A stretch of 64,000 bases of DNA from Gammaproteobacteria bacterium. GTDB taxonomy: Bacteria > Pseudomonadota > Gammaproteobacteria > Burkholderiales > Burkholderiaceae_B. The position numbers and the translations under genes are program-made. The stretch is taken from NCBI GenBank assembly GCA_018815245.1, contig JAHIXK010000010.1, positions 1-64,000 on the forward strand. The letters run 5' to 3'. Shown piece by piece: positions 1-9,100 of the stretch; the first letter of the stretch is position 1; each line of letters starts with the position of its first letter. The notes beneath the pieces are model-generated. The model made no database searches, had not been told where the DNA came from, and saw nothing but the letters and a program-made list of their open reading frames with translations.

Positions 1-28
1 ATGCAACGTTGGTGTTGATTCCTAGCAT
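1..28 (-). CDS. Flagellin, N-terminal 9 codons only (gene runs off the window)
   Basis: On the minus strand an ATG at 28-26 opens a frame reading MLGINTNVA up to the window edge. INTNV near the N-terminus is the hallmark of bacterial flagellin, the filament subunit exported through the flagellar type III apparatus. A GGAG ribosome site lies about 8 bases upstream, and a sigma-28-like promoter is visible further up. Only nine residues are seen, so the call rests on the motif plus the control signals. The rest of the gene lies before the window. Confidence 0.55.
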
Positions 29-111
29 GATATTTCTCCAAGCAATTTAATTTGATTCGCCGGTCAGTCGCCTTCAGTGTCTAGCACTGTCGTGCGCTGC
101 CTTGTGATTCA

Positions 112-138
112 TTAACGCTCGGAAAAAATGATTCTTTA
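112..138 (-). promoter_or_regulatory. Candidate sigma-28 (FliA) promoter for the flagellin gene
   Basis: Read on the minus strand, TAAAGAAT (138-131) is followed after exactly 11 bases by AGCGTTAA (119-112), against the consensus TAAAGTTT-N11-GCCGATAA. The -35 half fits well; the -10 half matches 5 of 8. It lies about 85 bases before the flagellin start. Confidence 0.35.
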
Positions 139-185
139 GGGTTGGAATGAAAAAAAGTTTCACCCCACCCCTTTCAGGCTGCGGA

Positions 186-578
186 TCAATCTCTCTTGGG
201 AGGAATTGCGTAAGTGCCCACAGCATGTGCCACCGGGTCTGGCAGGCCTTCTGAATAGACAGACACTTCGCCAATGGCCAAAGTTTTACCCACCTTGATC
301 AACTTGCAAACACCAATGATGTCACGGTCGGCCGAAGGCTTTCTTAAAAAGTTGATGTTCATGTTGGTGGTCACTGCCAAAGGCACAATGCCAATGCGCC
401 CAAGTATCCCCACGTAAAGCGCACAGTCGGCCACCAAAAACATTACAGGGCCAGCCACGGTGCCGCCCGGCCTTAGTTCAGCCACAGTAATTTTGTGGCG
501 AATGGTGGCTGAATCACCGTCTACATGCTCAACCGTGATTTTGCTTTGCGGAAATTGCGTGTTGATGAATTCATTCAT
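186..578 (-). CDS. PaaI-family hotdog-fold thioesterase
   Basis: A 130-residue protein of usual length for the PaaI/YigI acyl-CoA thioesterase family, which hydrolyses acyl-CoA thioesters in the cytoplasm. The hotdog helix is seen in the stretch RPGGTVAGPVMFLVADCALY, followed by the strand TTNMNINFLRKP typical of the family. The ATG at 578 is preferred over a TTG at 596 because an AAAGAGA site sits just before it. Substrate unknown. It is followed after 30 bases (in genome order) by the chromate transporter gene, but nothing links the two functions. Confidence 0.75.
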   Translation of the reverse strand: MNEFINTQFPQSKITVEHVDGDSATIRHKITVAELRPGGTVAGPVMFLVADCALYVGILGRIGIVPLAVTTNMNINFLRKPSADRDIIGVCKLIKVGKTLAIGEVSVYSEGLPDPVAHAVGTYAIPPKRD

Positions 579-608
579 CGTCTCTTTGGTAATCAAACTT
601 AGTCTCCG

Positions 609-1973
609 TCAAGTCACATTCAAAACCGTGAGTAATACACCGGCGAGCGCTGCTGCACCAAGCACTTGCATAATTGATCGTTTGAAGCCGAACAAGGCGA
701 TCAGTGCCAGTGCCGAAATTGAGGCCGCAATCCAGTCAAATTGGCCCGAGAAACCACTGGGCCACCACACGTGATAAGCAAAAAATACGGCAAGATTCAC
801 CACCACGCCAACGACCGCGGCGGTAATCGCCAACAGTGGCGCGGTGAACTTCAAATCATCATGCGTGCTTTCAACCAGTGGCCCCCCCGCCAAAATAAAC
901 AGGAACGAGGGCAAAAAGGTAAACCATGTAACAAGGGCTGCGGCCAATGCACCCGCTACAAACGCATGTTCTGGCCCAAACGTGGCCTGGACATAGGCAC
1001 CCACAAAACCCACAAACGCCACAACCATGATCAGCGGCCCGGGCGTTGTTTCCCCCAAGGCCAGGCCATCAATCATCTGGGTGGGTGTAAGCCAGCCATA
1101 GTGGCCCACGGCCCCTTGGTACACATACGGCAACACGGCGTAGGCGCCACCGAATGTCAGCAAAGCTGCCTTGGTAAAAAACCAGCCCATTTGCGTGAAG
1201 GTGTTTGCCCAGCCCAGGCCTGCGGTCAACAAACCCATGGGTACCAGCCACAGCAAAGCACCCACTGCCATCACCTTGGCCAAATGAATTTGGCTGAAAC
1301 GGGCGTGCTCGGGGGTGGGCGTGTTGTCATCAATCAGCGCTGCGCCATACGATTTTTTTGCACTGGCATGCCCGGCGCTGCCATTGAACTTGGCGGGGAA
1401 TAATTTTCCACCCACAAAGCCGATGATTGCCGCGGTGGCCACAATGACCGGAAAGGGCACGTTCATTGCGAAAATGGCAACAAAAGAGGCCGCTGCAATT
1501 GCCCACATCCAGTTGTTTTTCAGGGCACGCGAACCAATGCGGTGTGCCGCATGCAACACAATTGCAGTGACCGCAGGTTTGATGCCGTAAAAAACGCCCG
1601 CCACAATCGCCACATCACCAAAGGCGATGTACACCCACGACAGCACAATCAAAATGAACAGCGAGGGCAACACAAACAAGGCGCCAGCTAACACGCCCCC
1701 CCAGGTGCGGTGCATCAACCAACCCAGGTAGGTGGCCAGCTGTTGGGCCTCTGGGCCGGGCAACAACATGCAGTAGTTCAGGGCATGCAGGAAACGTTTT
1801 TCAGAAATCCAGCGCCGCCGCTCCACCAACTCCTCATGCATGATGGCAATTTGCCCGGCAGGCCCACCAAAGCTGATAAAACCCAGCTTCAGCCAAAACC
1901 AGAAGGCTTGCATCAGGCTGACATCGGCTGGCGGCTGGTCCAGGGAGATTTTTTCAAGGCTGGATGTGGACAT
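609..1973 (-). CDS. chrA: Chromate transporter, long-chain CHR family (ChrA)
   Basis: A 454-residue membrane protein with the two homologous CHR domains that define long-chain ChrA exporters, which remove chromate (and possibly sulfate) across the inner membrane. The N-terminal domain holds the conserved stretches FWFWLKLGFISFGGPAGQIA and LLPGPEAQQLATYLG (about residues 25-85). The second half repeats the pattern with FTKAALLTFGGAYAVLPYV and GETTPGPLIMVVAFVGF (about 265-325). About ten to twelve hydrophobic segments are present. No clear ribosome site is seen at the ATG at 1973. It probably gives chromate resistance, or sulfate balance if the organism oxidises sulfur. Confidence 0.88.
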   Translation of the reverse strand: MSTSSLEKISLDQPPADVSLMQAFWFWLKLGFISFGGPAGQIAIMHEELVERRRWISEKRFLHALNYCMLLPGPEAQQLATYLGWLMHRTWGGVLAGALFVLPSLFILIVLSWVYIAFGDVAIVAGVFYGIKPAVTAIVLHAAHRIGSRALKNNWMWAIAAASFVAIFAMNVPFPVIVATAAIIGFVGGKLFPAKFNGSAGHASAKKSYGAALIDDNTPTPEHARFSQIHLAKVMAVGALLWLVPMGLLTAGLGWANTFTQMGWFFTKAALLTFGGAYAVLPYVYQGAVGHYGWLTPTQMIDGLALGETTPGPLIMVVAFVGFVGAYVQATFGPEHAFVAGALAAALVTWFTFLPSFLFILAGGPLVESTHDDLKFTAPLLAITAAVVGVVVNLAVFFAYHVWWPSGFSGQFDWIAASISALALIALFGFKRSIMQVLGAAALAGVLLTVLNVT

Positions 1974-2074
1974 CGAGAGGCAAGGTGATTGATTGAACGG
2001 CTAATTTTATCTCATAAAAAGCGCCCCCAAGAACAATGAATCTTCCGATTCATTCACTTGACCTTTCAAGAGCA

Positions 2075-3559
2075 TTAGGCCGTTGTTACGTCAGCTTTCA
2101 CCTGCCGATACGCCTTCACATCAAACTTCGCCATTTGCGCCGCGTACTGTGTGGCAAATCCGGGAAACATGGTGGCGTTGAATCCATCCTCAGTTAAATA
2201 CCAGCTTTTACAACCTGAATTCCAGTTGGTTTTCGCCAGTCGTTTTTGAATGGCCACATTGTGTTTGGCCTGTACCTCGGGCTTTACATCGAGCATTTTC
2301 AAGTTCGCATCAAGAATGGTGCGAATGCCTTTCACCGCATAGGCAATTTGCTGCTCCATGTACACCAAAGCAGAATTGTGACCGGGCCCGCTGTTGGGGC
2401 CAAACATGATGTACAGGTTGGGGTAACCACTTACATTGATACTTTTGTAAGCCTGCGCACCGCGCTGCCATTCGCGGGCCAGTTCACGCCCGCCAACACC
2501 GCGAACCGGATACGGCGTGCCGCTTTTCGGCACATCAAACCCCGTGGCAAACACAATGCAGTCCACCCGGTGTTCAATGCCTTCTGAAGTACGAATACCC
2601 TGCGCCACCATGTTGGCGATTGGCCAGGTAATCAGTTCGCAATTTTCTTTTTGCAAGGCGGGGTAGTAATCGTTGCTCACCAAAATGCGCTTGCAACCCA
2701 GCTTGTAATCGGGCTTCAATTGCCGGCGCATCCAGGGGTCTGGCACTTGTGAGCGCAAAAACGCTTTGCCCAAACGCTCGCCGATTCGGGTCACCGGTGA
2801 ACTCCAGATCACTGCCAGTGCCATGCTTTCATGGGTCCAGTACAACGCTTCGCGAATGGCCTTTTGTGTGAAGGGTAATTTGGCAAACAATTTTTTACTC
2901 AACTCCGAGGTTGAGAAGTCCGGGCGCGGCATCACCCACGCAGGCGTGCGTTGAAACACTTTCAGCTTGTCAACTTTCTTAACCAGTTCGGGAATGATTT
3001 GAATGGCGCTGGCACCCGTGCCAATCACCGCAACCCGTTTGCCGGTGAAATCGTATTCATGGTCCCACTGCGCACTGTGAATTTTCTTGCCCTTGAAGTT
3101 TTCAAGGCCGCGAATTGTCGGAAAGCTGGCATTGGCCAAAGGGCCACTGGCCATGATCACGGTTTTGCCTTTCCACACGCACCCATTTTCGGTGTGAATC
3201 ATCCACACACCCTGTGTATCGTCCAGTTCTACGCGCGTTACGTTTTGCTGGTACTGAATCAGCTTTTCCAAACCAAAGTCATTTACCAGGCTGTTCACAT
3301 AGCCCAGAATTTCCTTGCTGCCGGAATAGCTGCGCGACCAGTTCGGGTTGGGCGCAAAAGAAAAGCTGTACAGGTTGGATGGAATGTCACAGGCCGCACC
3401 AGGGTATTGGTTGTCGCGCCAGGTGCCACCCGCTTCCGAAGCGCGCTCCAGAATGGCGATCTTGTGCACACCAGCTTCACGCAGTTTGATGGCAGTGCCA
3501 AGGCCGGCAAAACCCGCGCCAATAATCAGGGTGTCATACACATCAGTTTTGTTCGTCAT
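2075..3559 (-). CDS. Type I Baeyer-Villiger / flavin-containing monooxygenase
   Basis: A 494-residue FAD- and NADPH-dependent monooxygenase. It has an N-terminal FAD Rossmann motif GAGFAG (residues 14-19), GGTW at 44-47, and a second dinucleotide motif GTGASA (180-185). Between them lies the Baeyer-Villiger fingerprint F-x-G-x3-H-x3-W-D at 155-166 (FKGKKIHSAQWD). Such enzymes insert oxygen next to a carbonyl, giving esters or lactones. It is the last gene of an apparent operon with a diiron protein and an SDR, so it may act on a ketone made by that SDR from an alcohol, terpenoid or steroid. Substrate cannot be read from the sequence. Confidence 0.85.
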   Translation of the reverse strand: MTNKTDVYDTLIIGAGFAGLGTAIKLREAGVHKIAILERASEAGGTWRDNQYPGAACDIPSNLYSFSFAPNPNWSRSYSGSKEILGYVNSLVNDFGLEKLIQYQQNVTRVELDDTQGVWMIHTENGCVWKGKTVIMASGPLANASFPTIRGLENFKGKKIHSAQWDHEYDFTGKRVAVIGTGASAIQIIPELVKKVDKLKVFQRTPAWVMPRPDFSTSELSKKLFAKLPFTQKAIREALYWTHESMALAVIWSSPVTRIGERLGKAFLRSQVPDPWMRRQLKPDYKLGCKRILVSNDYYPALQKENCELITWPIANMVAQGIRTSEGIEHRVDCIVFATGFDVPKSGTPYPVRGVGGRELAREWQRGAQAYKSINVSGYPNLYIMFGPNSGPGHNSALVYMEQQIAYAVKGIRTILDANLKMLDVKPEVQAKHNVAIQKRLAKTNWNSGCKSWYLTEDGFNATMFPGFATQYAAQMAKFDVKAYRQVKADVTTA

Positions 3560-3576
3560 TGCAGCGTCCAGTTCAA

Positions 3577-4503
3577 TCAGGCAGTGGGGTGCCAGGTCAG
3601 TTTGTTCACCCAGCTAGGCACTTCAGGCAACCAGCTTTTCGGGATGTAATTCGATGCCTTCACGGCCGCATCCACAGGTGCGTGGTAAAAACGGTTCTTG
3701 CGGTTGATCACCCAATTGCCATGCATGCGCATCACCTGGTACCACGGGTTGCGTCGGCCTTCCGGTGTTTCACCACCGTATTTTTCAAACTTGGCCATGG
3801 CTTCATACAGCTTCTCTTCTTTCAAACCCATGGTCACAATGTTGTCGCGCATGCGGTTCAACAAGGGAAAATACACTGCAACGCCCAACAGCAATTTGGG
3901 GTTGATGGCCGTTGCGATTGATTCCAAAGCAAGTCGGTACATTGGTCCATGGCCCAGCATTTCCAGCACATGGAAATCCACGCCCAAATGGCGAGCCTCG
4001 TCGGCGTTGATTTTCTTGAACACCTCGTGGCACACCGGGTCTTTCACTTCTTCCAGCAAGAACTTGCACAGTGCGCCATCCAGTGTCACTTCAAGCATGG
4101 GGATGACACTACCCAGTACATTCAGCGGCATGTCGTCGCTGTATTTGTCCAGCCACTCAATGGTCAATCGCAGGTTGATGTTGGGCTCAGGCATTTCGCC
4201 TTCTTCCAGCATGCCCCAGCGTTGCATCAAGGCCAGTTCGGCATTGGCGTGACGCTGCTCTTCTGCGTGAAACCAGGTGTAAATTTCTTTCAATGTGTCA
4301 TTCGGTGCTTTCTTGGCCATGGCTGCAAAACCGCGCGCACCAATGTGTTCAATCCAGGTTAAATCGGCCATGAAGGCTTTCAGCTTGGGCCACTGTTCCT
4401 CCGAAATCATTTCGCGGCCAGGTGCATCCCAATCAATGTCGGCCAGGGCCCATTGGTTGTCTTTGATGCGGCGCAATGTTTTTTCCAGATCAAGTTGGGG
4501 CAT
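3577..4503 (-). CDS. Ferritin-like diiron protein (metal-dependent hydrolase/oxygenase type)
   Basis: A 308-residue helical protein with two E-x-x-H metal motifs, E82-x-x-H85 (EEQRH) and E169-x-x-H172 (DEARH), plus candidate bridging glutamates E52 and E138. This is the ligand set of a ferritin-like four-helix diiron centre. The region after residue 185 is longer than in ferritins. Relatives commonly sit beside SDR and Baeyer-Villiger genes in lipid or steroid degradation loci. A strong AAGGAG site precedes the ATG at 4503. It lies 13 bases after the SDR gene and 17 before the monooxygenase gene. The reaction is unknown; an oxygenase, desaturase or hydrolase are all possible. Confidence 0.7.
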   Translation of the reverse strand: MPQLDLEKTLRRIKDNQWALADIDWDAPGREMISEEQWPKLKAFMADLTWIEHIGARGFAAMAKKAPNDTLKEIYTWFHAEEQRHANAELALMQRWGMLEEGEMPEPNINLRLTIEWLDKYSDDMPLNVLGSVIPMLEVTLDGALCKFLLEEVKDPVCHEVFKKINADEARHLGVDFHVLEMLGHGPMYRLALESIATAINPKLLLGVAVYFPLLNRMRDNIVTMGLKEEKLYEAMAKFEKYGGETPEGRRNPWYQVMRMHGNWVINRKNRFYHAPVDAAVKASNYIPKSWLPEVPSWVNKLTWHPTA

Positions 4504-4516
4504 TTGTGTTTACTCC

Positions 4517-5416
4517 TTAAAAAGCTTTCGCAGCCACACGGGCCAACAAACCAGCACCGCGTGTATAACTGCGGGGCATCAAGCGCTTCATGCGCCAAAT
4601 CATTCGGGCATCAAGTTGCGGCAGCACATACAACTGCCCCTTGTCCAATGCATTCAGTGTTTCTTTCACCACACCGTCGGCCGACACACCAGTCCACTCC
4701 ATCAGCTTGTTGGCAAGTTGGTTCGACGCGGCATCAATGCGGCCGTCTTTCGTAATATTGGTTTTGACAAAGGTAGGGCAAAGGGCCGTTACGTTCACGC
4801 CGGTACCCGCCATTTCCGCGGCAAGCGTTTCGCTCAGTGCAAGCGCACCTGCCTTGGTCACGTTGTAAGCGCCCATCAAAGGCGCGGCGGCAAAGCTGGC
4901 CGTGGAAGCCACATTGATGATGCCGCACTTGCTGGTGGCACCTTTTTTACGCAAACGCGGCGCAAACACATGGCAGCCGTGAATTACGCCCCACAGGTTC
5001 ACGCCGATGGTCCACTTCCAGTCGTCAATGGTGGTTTCGCCAACTGGCTTACCACCTGCACCCACGCCCGCGTTGTTCACCACCAAATCGATCGCGGTGT
5101 CGCCATCAGTGCCACCTTCGGTGCCAGTGAATACCCGCTCTGCCTTATCAGCCAAAGCTTCCACATCTTTCAACTTGCTGACATCGCATTTCACGGCCCA
5201 GGCTTGCGGCACAAACACCAGGTCGGGGTTTTTCATTTTGCCAGCCACCATGCCCATGATCAGGTCCACGGTTTCTTGCGCGCGCTCCAGGTTAATGTCC
5301 GCGCACACCACGCGGCCGCCCCTGCGAACAATTTCAAGTGCAAACGCACGGCCTATGCCACTGCCTGCGCCGGTCACTACTGCATTTGCACCTTTGCTGA
5401 TTTTCTTTCCGAACAT
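4517..5416 (-). CDS. Short-chain dehydrogenase/reductase (classical SDR)
   Basis: A 299-residue classical SDR. It has the cofactor motif TGAGSGIG near the N-terminus, NNAG in the middle, and the catalytic Ser plus Y-x-x-x-K (AYNVTKAG). An NAD(P)-dependent alcohol/ketone interconversion is expected. An ATG at 5416 is chosen over one at 5467 because AGGAAA stands just upstream and the protein then begins right before the Rossmann strand. It is the first gene of the SDR, diiron protein, Baeyer-Villiger operon, divergent from a TetR regulator. Confidence 0.85.
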   Translation of the reverse strand: MFGKKISKGANAVVTGAGSGIGRAFALEIVRRGGRVVCADINLERAQETVDLIMGMVAGKMKNPDLVFVPQAWAVKCDVSKLKDVEALADKAERVFTGTEGGTDGDTAIDLVVNNAGVGAGGKPVGETTIDDWKWTIGVNLWGVIHGCHVFAPRLRKKGATSKCGIINVASTASFAAAPLMGAYNVTKAGALALSETLAAEMAGTGVNVTALCPTFVKTNITKDGRIDAASNQLANKLMEWTGVSADGVVKETLNALDKGQLYVLPQLDARMIWRMKRLMPRSYTRGAGLLARVAAKAF

Positions 5417-5460
5417 GCGTATTTCCTGTGAGTCTGAACCGGGCGCTTGACAGCGAAACC

Positions 5461-5501
5461 ATGACATTGAACAATGTCATATTAAAACGAACGTTTGTTC
5501 G
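5461..5501. promoter_or_regulatory. Probable TetR operator region between the SDR operon and its regulator
   Basis: Two inverted repeats stand side by side. ATGACATTGAACAATGTCAT (5461-5480) has perfect 9-bp arms around a 2-bp centre. CGAACGTTTGTTCG (5488-5501) has 5-bp arms around 4 bases. Their place between the divergent starts at 5416 and 5522 is that expected of an operator through which the TetR protein represses both genes. Confidence 0.7.
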
Positions 5502-5521
5502 GATTCAATTCGGATTTTTTC

Positions 5522-6127
5522 ATGACCAGAAAACCCAAACAAAGCCGCTCCCAGAACACTGTTGAAACCATTGTTCAAGGTGCATTCATTGCGCTGGCCA
5601 AACACGGTGCAGAAGGTGCAACCACGCGGCAAATTGCTGAATATGCCGGTGTGGGTGTGGGCTCGATTTATGAGTATTTCGAGAACAAGGAAGCCATATT
5701 CAGCGCCATGGGCGAACGCTTTTCCCACGAGTTGGTGGCCCTGATCCAGGGTGCTACGCCATCGCTTGTTCGGCTTTCGTTACGCGATGCGGTGTATGAG
5801 TTGATCGCACAGACCGCCGAATTCCTGAAAAAAGACGATGAACTTTACCTGCGCTGCGCCCGAGAATCGGCCTTGATGGAAAGACATGTACCCTTCGGGC
5901 AGGTTTACCGTGCACTGGGCGACCTGTTTGTTCAACATGCCATCAAACACCCGGAAATATTGAAGCTAAACAACCTGCAAACCATGGCTTATATTTTCAT
6001 CAACAGCGGCATGGCCACCATGATCCGTTACCTGAACCACCCCAACCCGGGGTTTTCATTTGATGACCTGGCCAAGGGACTGGCCGACATGGCAGGGCAT
6101 TACGTGGAAAAAGAACTACAGTTGTAA
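5522..6127 (+). CDS. TetR/AcrR-family transcriptional regulator
   Basis: A 201-residue regulator. It has an N-terminal helix-turn-helix of TetR type (TRQIAEYAGVGVGSIYEYFENKEAIF, residues about 32-57) and a variable helical ligand domain. The ATG at 5522 gives a normal TetR start (MTRKPKQSRSQ); a TTG at 5495 would add nine residues and overlap the operator. It is divergent from the SDR/diiron/Baeyer-Villiger operon and likely represses that operon until a lipid-like ligand or ketone binds. Confidence 0.88.
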   Translation: MTRKPKQSRSQNTVETIVQGAFIALAKHGAEGATTRQIAEYAGVGVGSIYEYFENKEAIFSAMGERFSHELVALIQGATPSLVRLSLRDAVYELIAQTAEFLKKDDELYLRCARESALMERHVPFGQVYRALGDLFVQHAIKHPEILKLNNLQTMAYIFINSGMATMIRYLNHPNPGFSFDDLAKGLADMAGHYVEKELQL

Positions 6128-6178
6128 GGCGCTTAAAGGCAGGGAGACTCCAAACGAAGGATCGTTAATTTTCTGGAA

Positions 6179-9100
6179 ATGCATTACCATCGGTGCGTGA
6201 ACCATTGGTACATGAACATGAACTTACCCACTCGCATCGTCGTAGTTGATGACGAACTCCCACAACTGGATGCGCTCTGTACCTTGCTTGAACTTGAAGG
6301 CTTTTCGGTCAAAGGTTATGGTCATCCGCAAGAGGCTCTTCGCGCAATTCAAACTGAAGGCTGCGACCTTCTGCTGACCGACCTTCGCCTGCCTGACATG
6401 GCAGGCACGCAACTGATTGCAAAAGCCAAACAGAGTGATCCGGATTTGGGTGCCATCCTGATGACTGGCTATGGCAGCATTAAAACTGCTGTCGAAGCCA
6501 TGCAACTGGGTGCGCTCGACTATGTTTTGAAACCATTCAAACTGGCAGACATCATGCCGGTCATTCAGCGTGCGCTCGAAAACCGCGCCCTGAAACGCCA
6601 GAACGCCCAATTGCTGGAATCGGTGACACAGGCCAATCAACAATTGATGGAATTGAATGCCGACCTTGACACATTCGCAGCTCGCGTGGCGCACGACCTG
6701 AATTCTGTTATGCATCTGATTCAGGGGCACGCCAACAGCCTGACCAGTCGGTCAAACGCCAATTTTAGTGAACAGGAATGGCGTCATATTCAGCGCATTC
6801 GTGAAACAAGCACACGCGGTGGCCAATTGGTTTCCGATCTGCTTGCCTTCTCAAGATTGGGAAATGCCCAGATTGACTTCAAAACAGTCAACTTGCGAGA
6901 AGTGGTTGGGCGCGCAAAAATTTTGACGGAACTCGAAAGCGACGGCCCACAAGCGACCTGGTACATCGTCAACCTGCCCAATGTTCAAGGCGATGAGTCC
7001 TTGCTGGAACAGGTGTTTGTGAACCTGTTCTCCAACGCATTGAAGTTCAGTGCCAAATGCGACCACCCGCACGTTGAAGTTGATTTGACTGAAACAGACG
7101 ACGATTATGTCATTAGTGTCAAAGACAACGGTGTGGGTTTCGATCCCAATCTGGCCAAAAACCTGTTCAAACCCTTTCAGCGTTTGCACAGTTCACACGA
7201 ATTTCACGGCCATGGCATGGGCCTTGCGACTGTTAAAAAAATTATTGAAAAACACCAAGGCCAAATTACCGCATATTCGGTGCCTGGCGACGGTGCGGTG
7301 TTTGAAATAAGGCTCCCCAAAGTTATCAAGGCAAACAACCCGCAAAGCAAGCCACAGCAGGCTGCGGTTGAACCTGAACGCCTGACCAATCGCCGAGCTG
7401 CCACCCTGCCTTCGAATGAGCTAACCGACCATCAGCAGGCACTGGAAGCCTTGAAGTTCAGCATGGCCTTGCAACGAATTGGCGGTCATATCGGAAAAAT
7501 GGGAAGCTGGGCAATCGACCTGCAAGCCAACAATGCAGTTTATTGGTCTGAAGAAACATTTCGCCTGCTTGATCTGGAAACCGATGCAATTCCCAACTTG
7601 CAAAAAGGCATAGAACTTTATATCGGCGACTCGCGAAAGAGAATGGCGCAGGCTATTGCAGATTGCAGCACCACAGGCACACCCTTTGACATTGCAGCGG
7701 AAATGCAAACGTTCAAGGGCAGACGTATTTGGACCCGTGTAATGGGCGAGGCAGTACCCGGTACGGATGGCAAGCCCATACGAATTCAAGGGTGCATTCA
7801 AGACATCACAGAAAAGCACAAAACCGAAGAAACACTACAGCGCATCAACCGTCTGTTGATCGCGCAAAATCAGGTTTCCATCGCAATTGGCAGCCTTGAA
7901 AGCCCACAGGCCATGTTCGACGAAATATGCCGCGTTGCACCTACCGTAGGCGAAGTACCACTGGTTTGGGTTGTTCAGTTCGACCGAGAGAACAAGCAAT
8001 TGAAGGTGGTGGCCCAGGGCGGCAAACACCTCGACCTGATGCCCAAGATTGTCAGTAATTTGGGGGTGAGGCGTGATGGGGAATTGATGGCACACCTTCG
8101 CAAGGGTGATCTTTATGTTTGCAACAATATTCGGCACGAGCCGTTTGCTGCAAGCTGGCAAGAAGAAGCCATTGCTCGTGGCCTTGAATCATTTGTAGTC
8201 ATCCCGCTTCATGTGAACGGCAAACTTTTCGCAGGCTTGGTTAACTTCGGTTACGGCCCCGGTTATTTCAGCGCCGAAATGGTTGCCTTGATGCAGGCCG
8301 TCGCAAAAAGCCGTTCACTGGCACTTGAAAATCTCGTCAATGGTTTGGAGAAATCCCAAACCATGGAAAGCCTGAAAGTGCTTCAAACCTGTGTTGAACG
8401 ATTAAACGACATGGTGGTGATTACCGAAGCAAAACATGGCGATGGTGACGGGCCCAAAATTTTGTATGTCAATGATGCATTCGTACGCCACACGGGCTAC
8501 AGCCCGGAAGACGTGATCGGGCGACCACCACGTATTTTCAATGGCGAGAATACGCAACGGGATGTGATTGAACGCATTGACGTGGCACTGAAAAACTGGC
8601 GACCGATACGTGAAGAACTTATCATCTACACAAAAAACCGGGAACAAATCTGGATCGAACAGGAAATCGTTCCAATCGCCGACGGGAACGGTAGTTACAC
8701 CCACTGGGTTGCGATTCAACGCAATGTCACCGAACGCAAACGAAGTGAAAAGGCGCTGGAAGACAGCCTGCAGAAATTTCGTTCACTGACCAAAGTAACC
8801 AGCGACTGTATTTGGGACTGGGATCTTACCACGGACGAATTGTGGTGGGACGAAGGTATTGAATCCATGTTTGGCTTTCCATTCGGCTCGCTGGAACCCA
8901 CCAGCAAGTCGTGGACATCCCGCATTCACCCGGAAGACCTGGGGCGCGTCGAAGAAAGCATCCATGCCGTTATTCAAGGTGAATCAAATACCTGGCAAGA
9001 CGAATACCGTTTTGCACATGCAGATGGTCGCTGGCTCGATGTTATCGACCGCGGCTATGTGATTCGAAACGAAGAAGGAAAGCCAGTTCGCATGCTGGGT

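Noticed and set aside
741-1403. 220-codon plus-strand frame opposite the chromate transporter
   Set aside because: Reverse shadow of a long membrane-protein gene with typical CHR motifs.
4295-5431. 378-codon open frame on the plus strand
   Set aside because: It runs opposite to the diiron and SDR genes, whose motifs and ribosome sites are clear; the frame encodes no recognisable domain.
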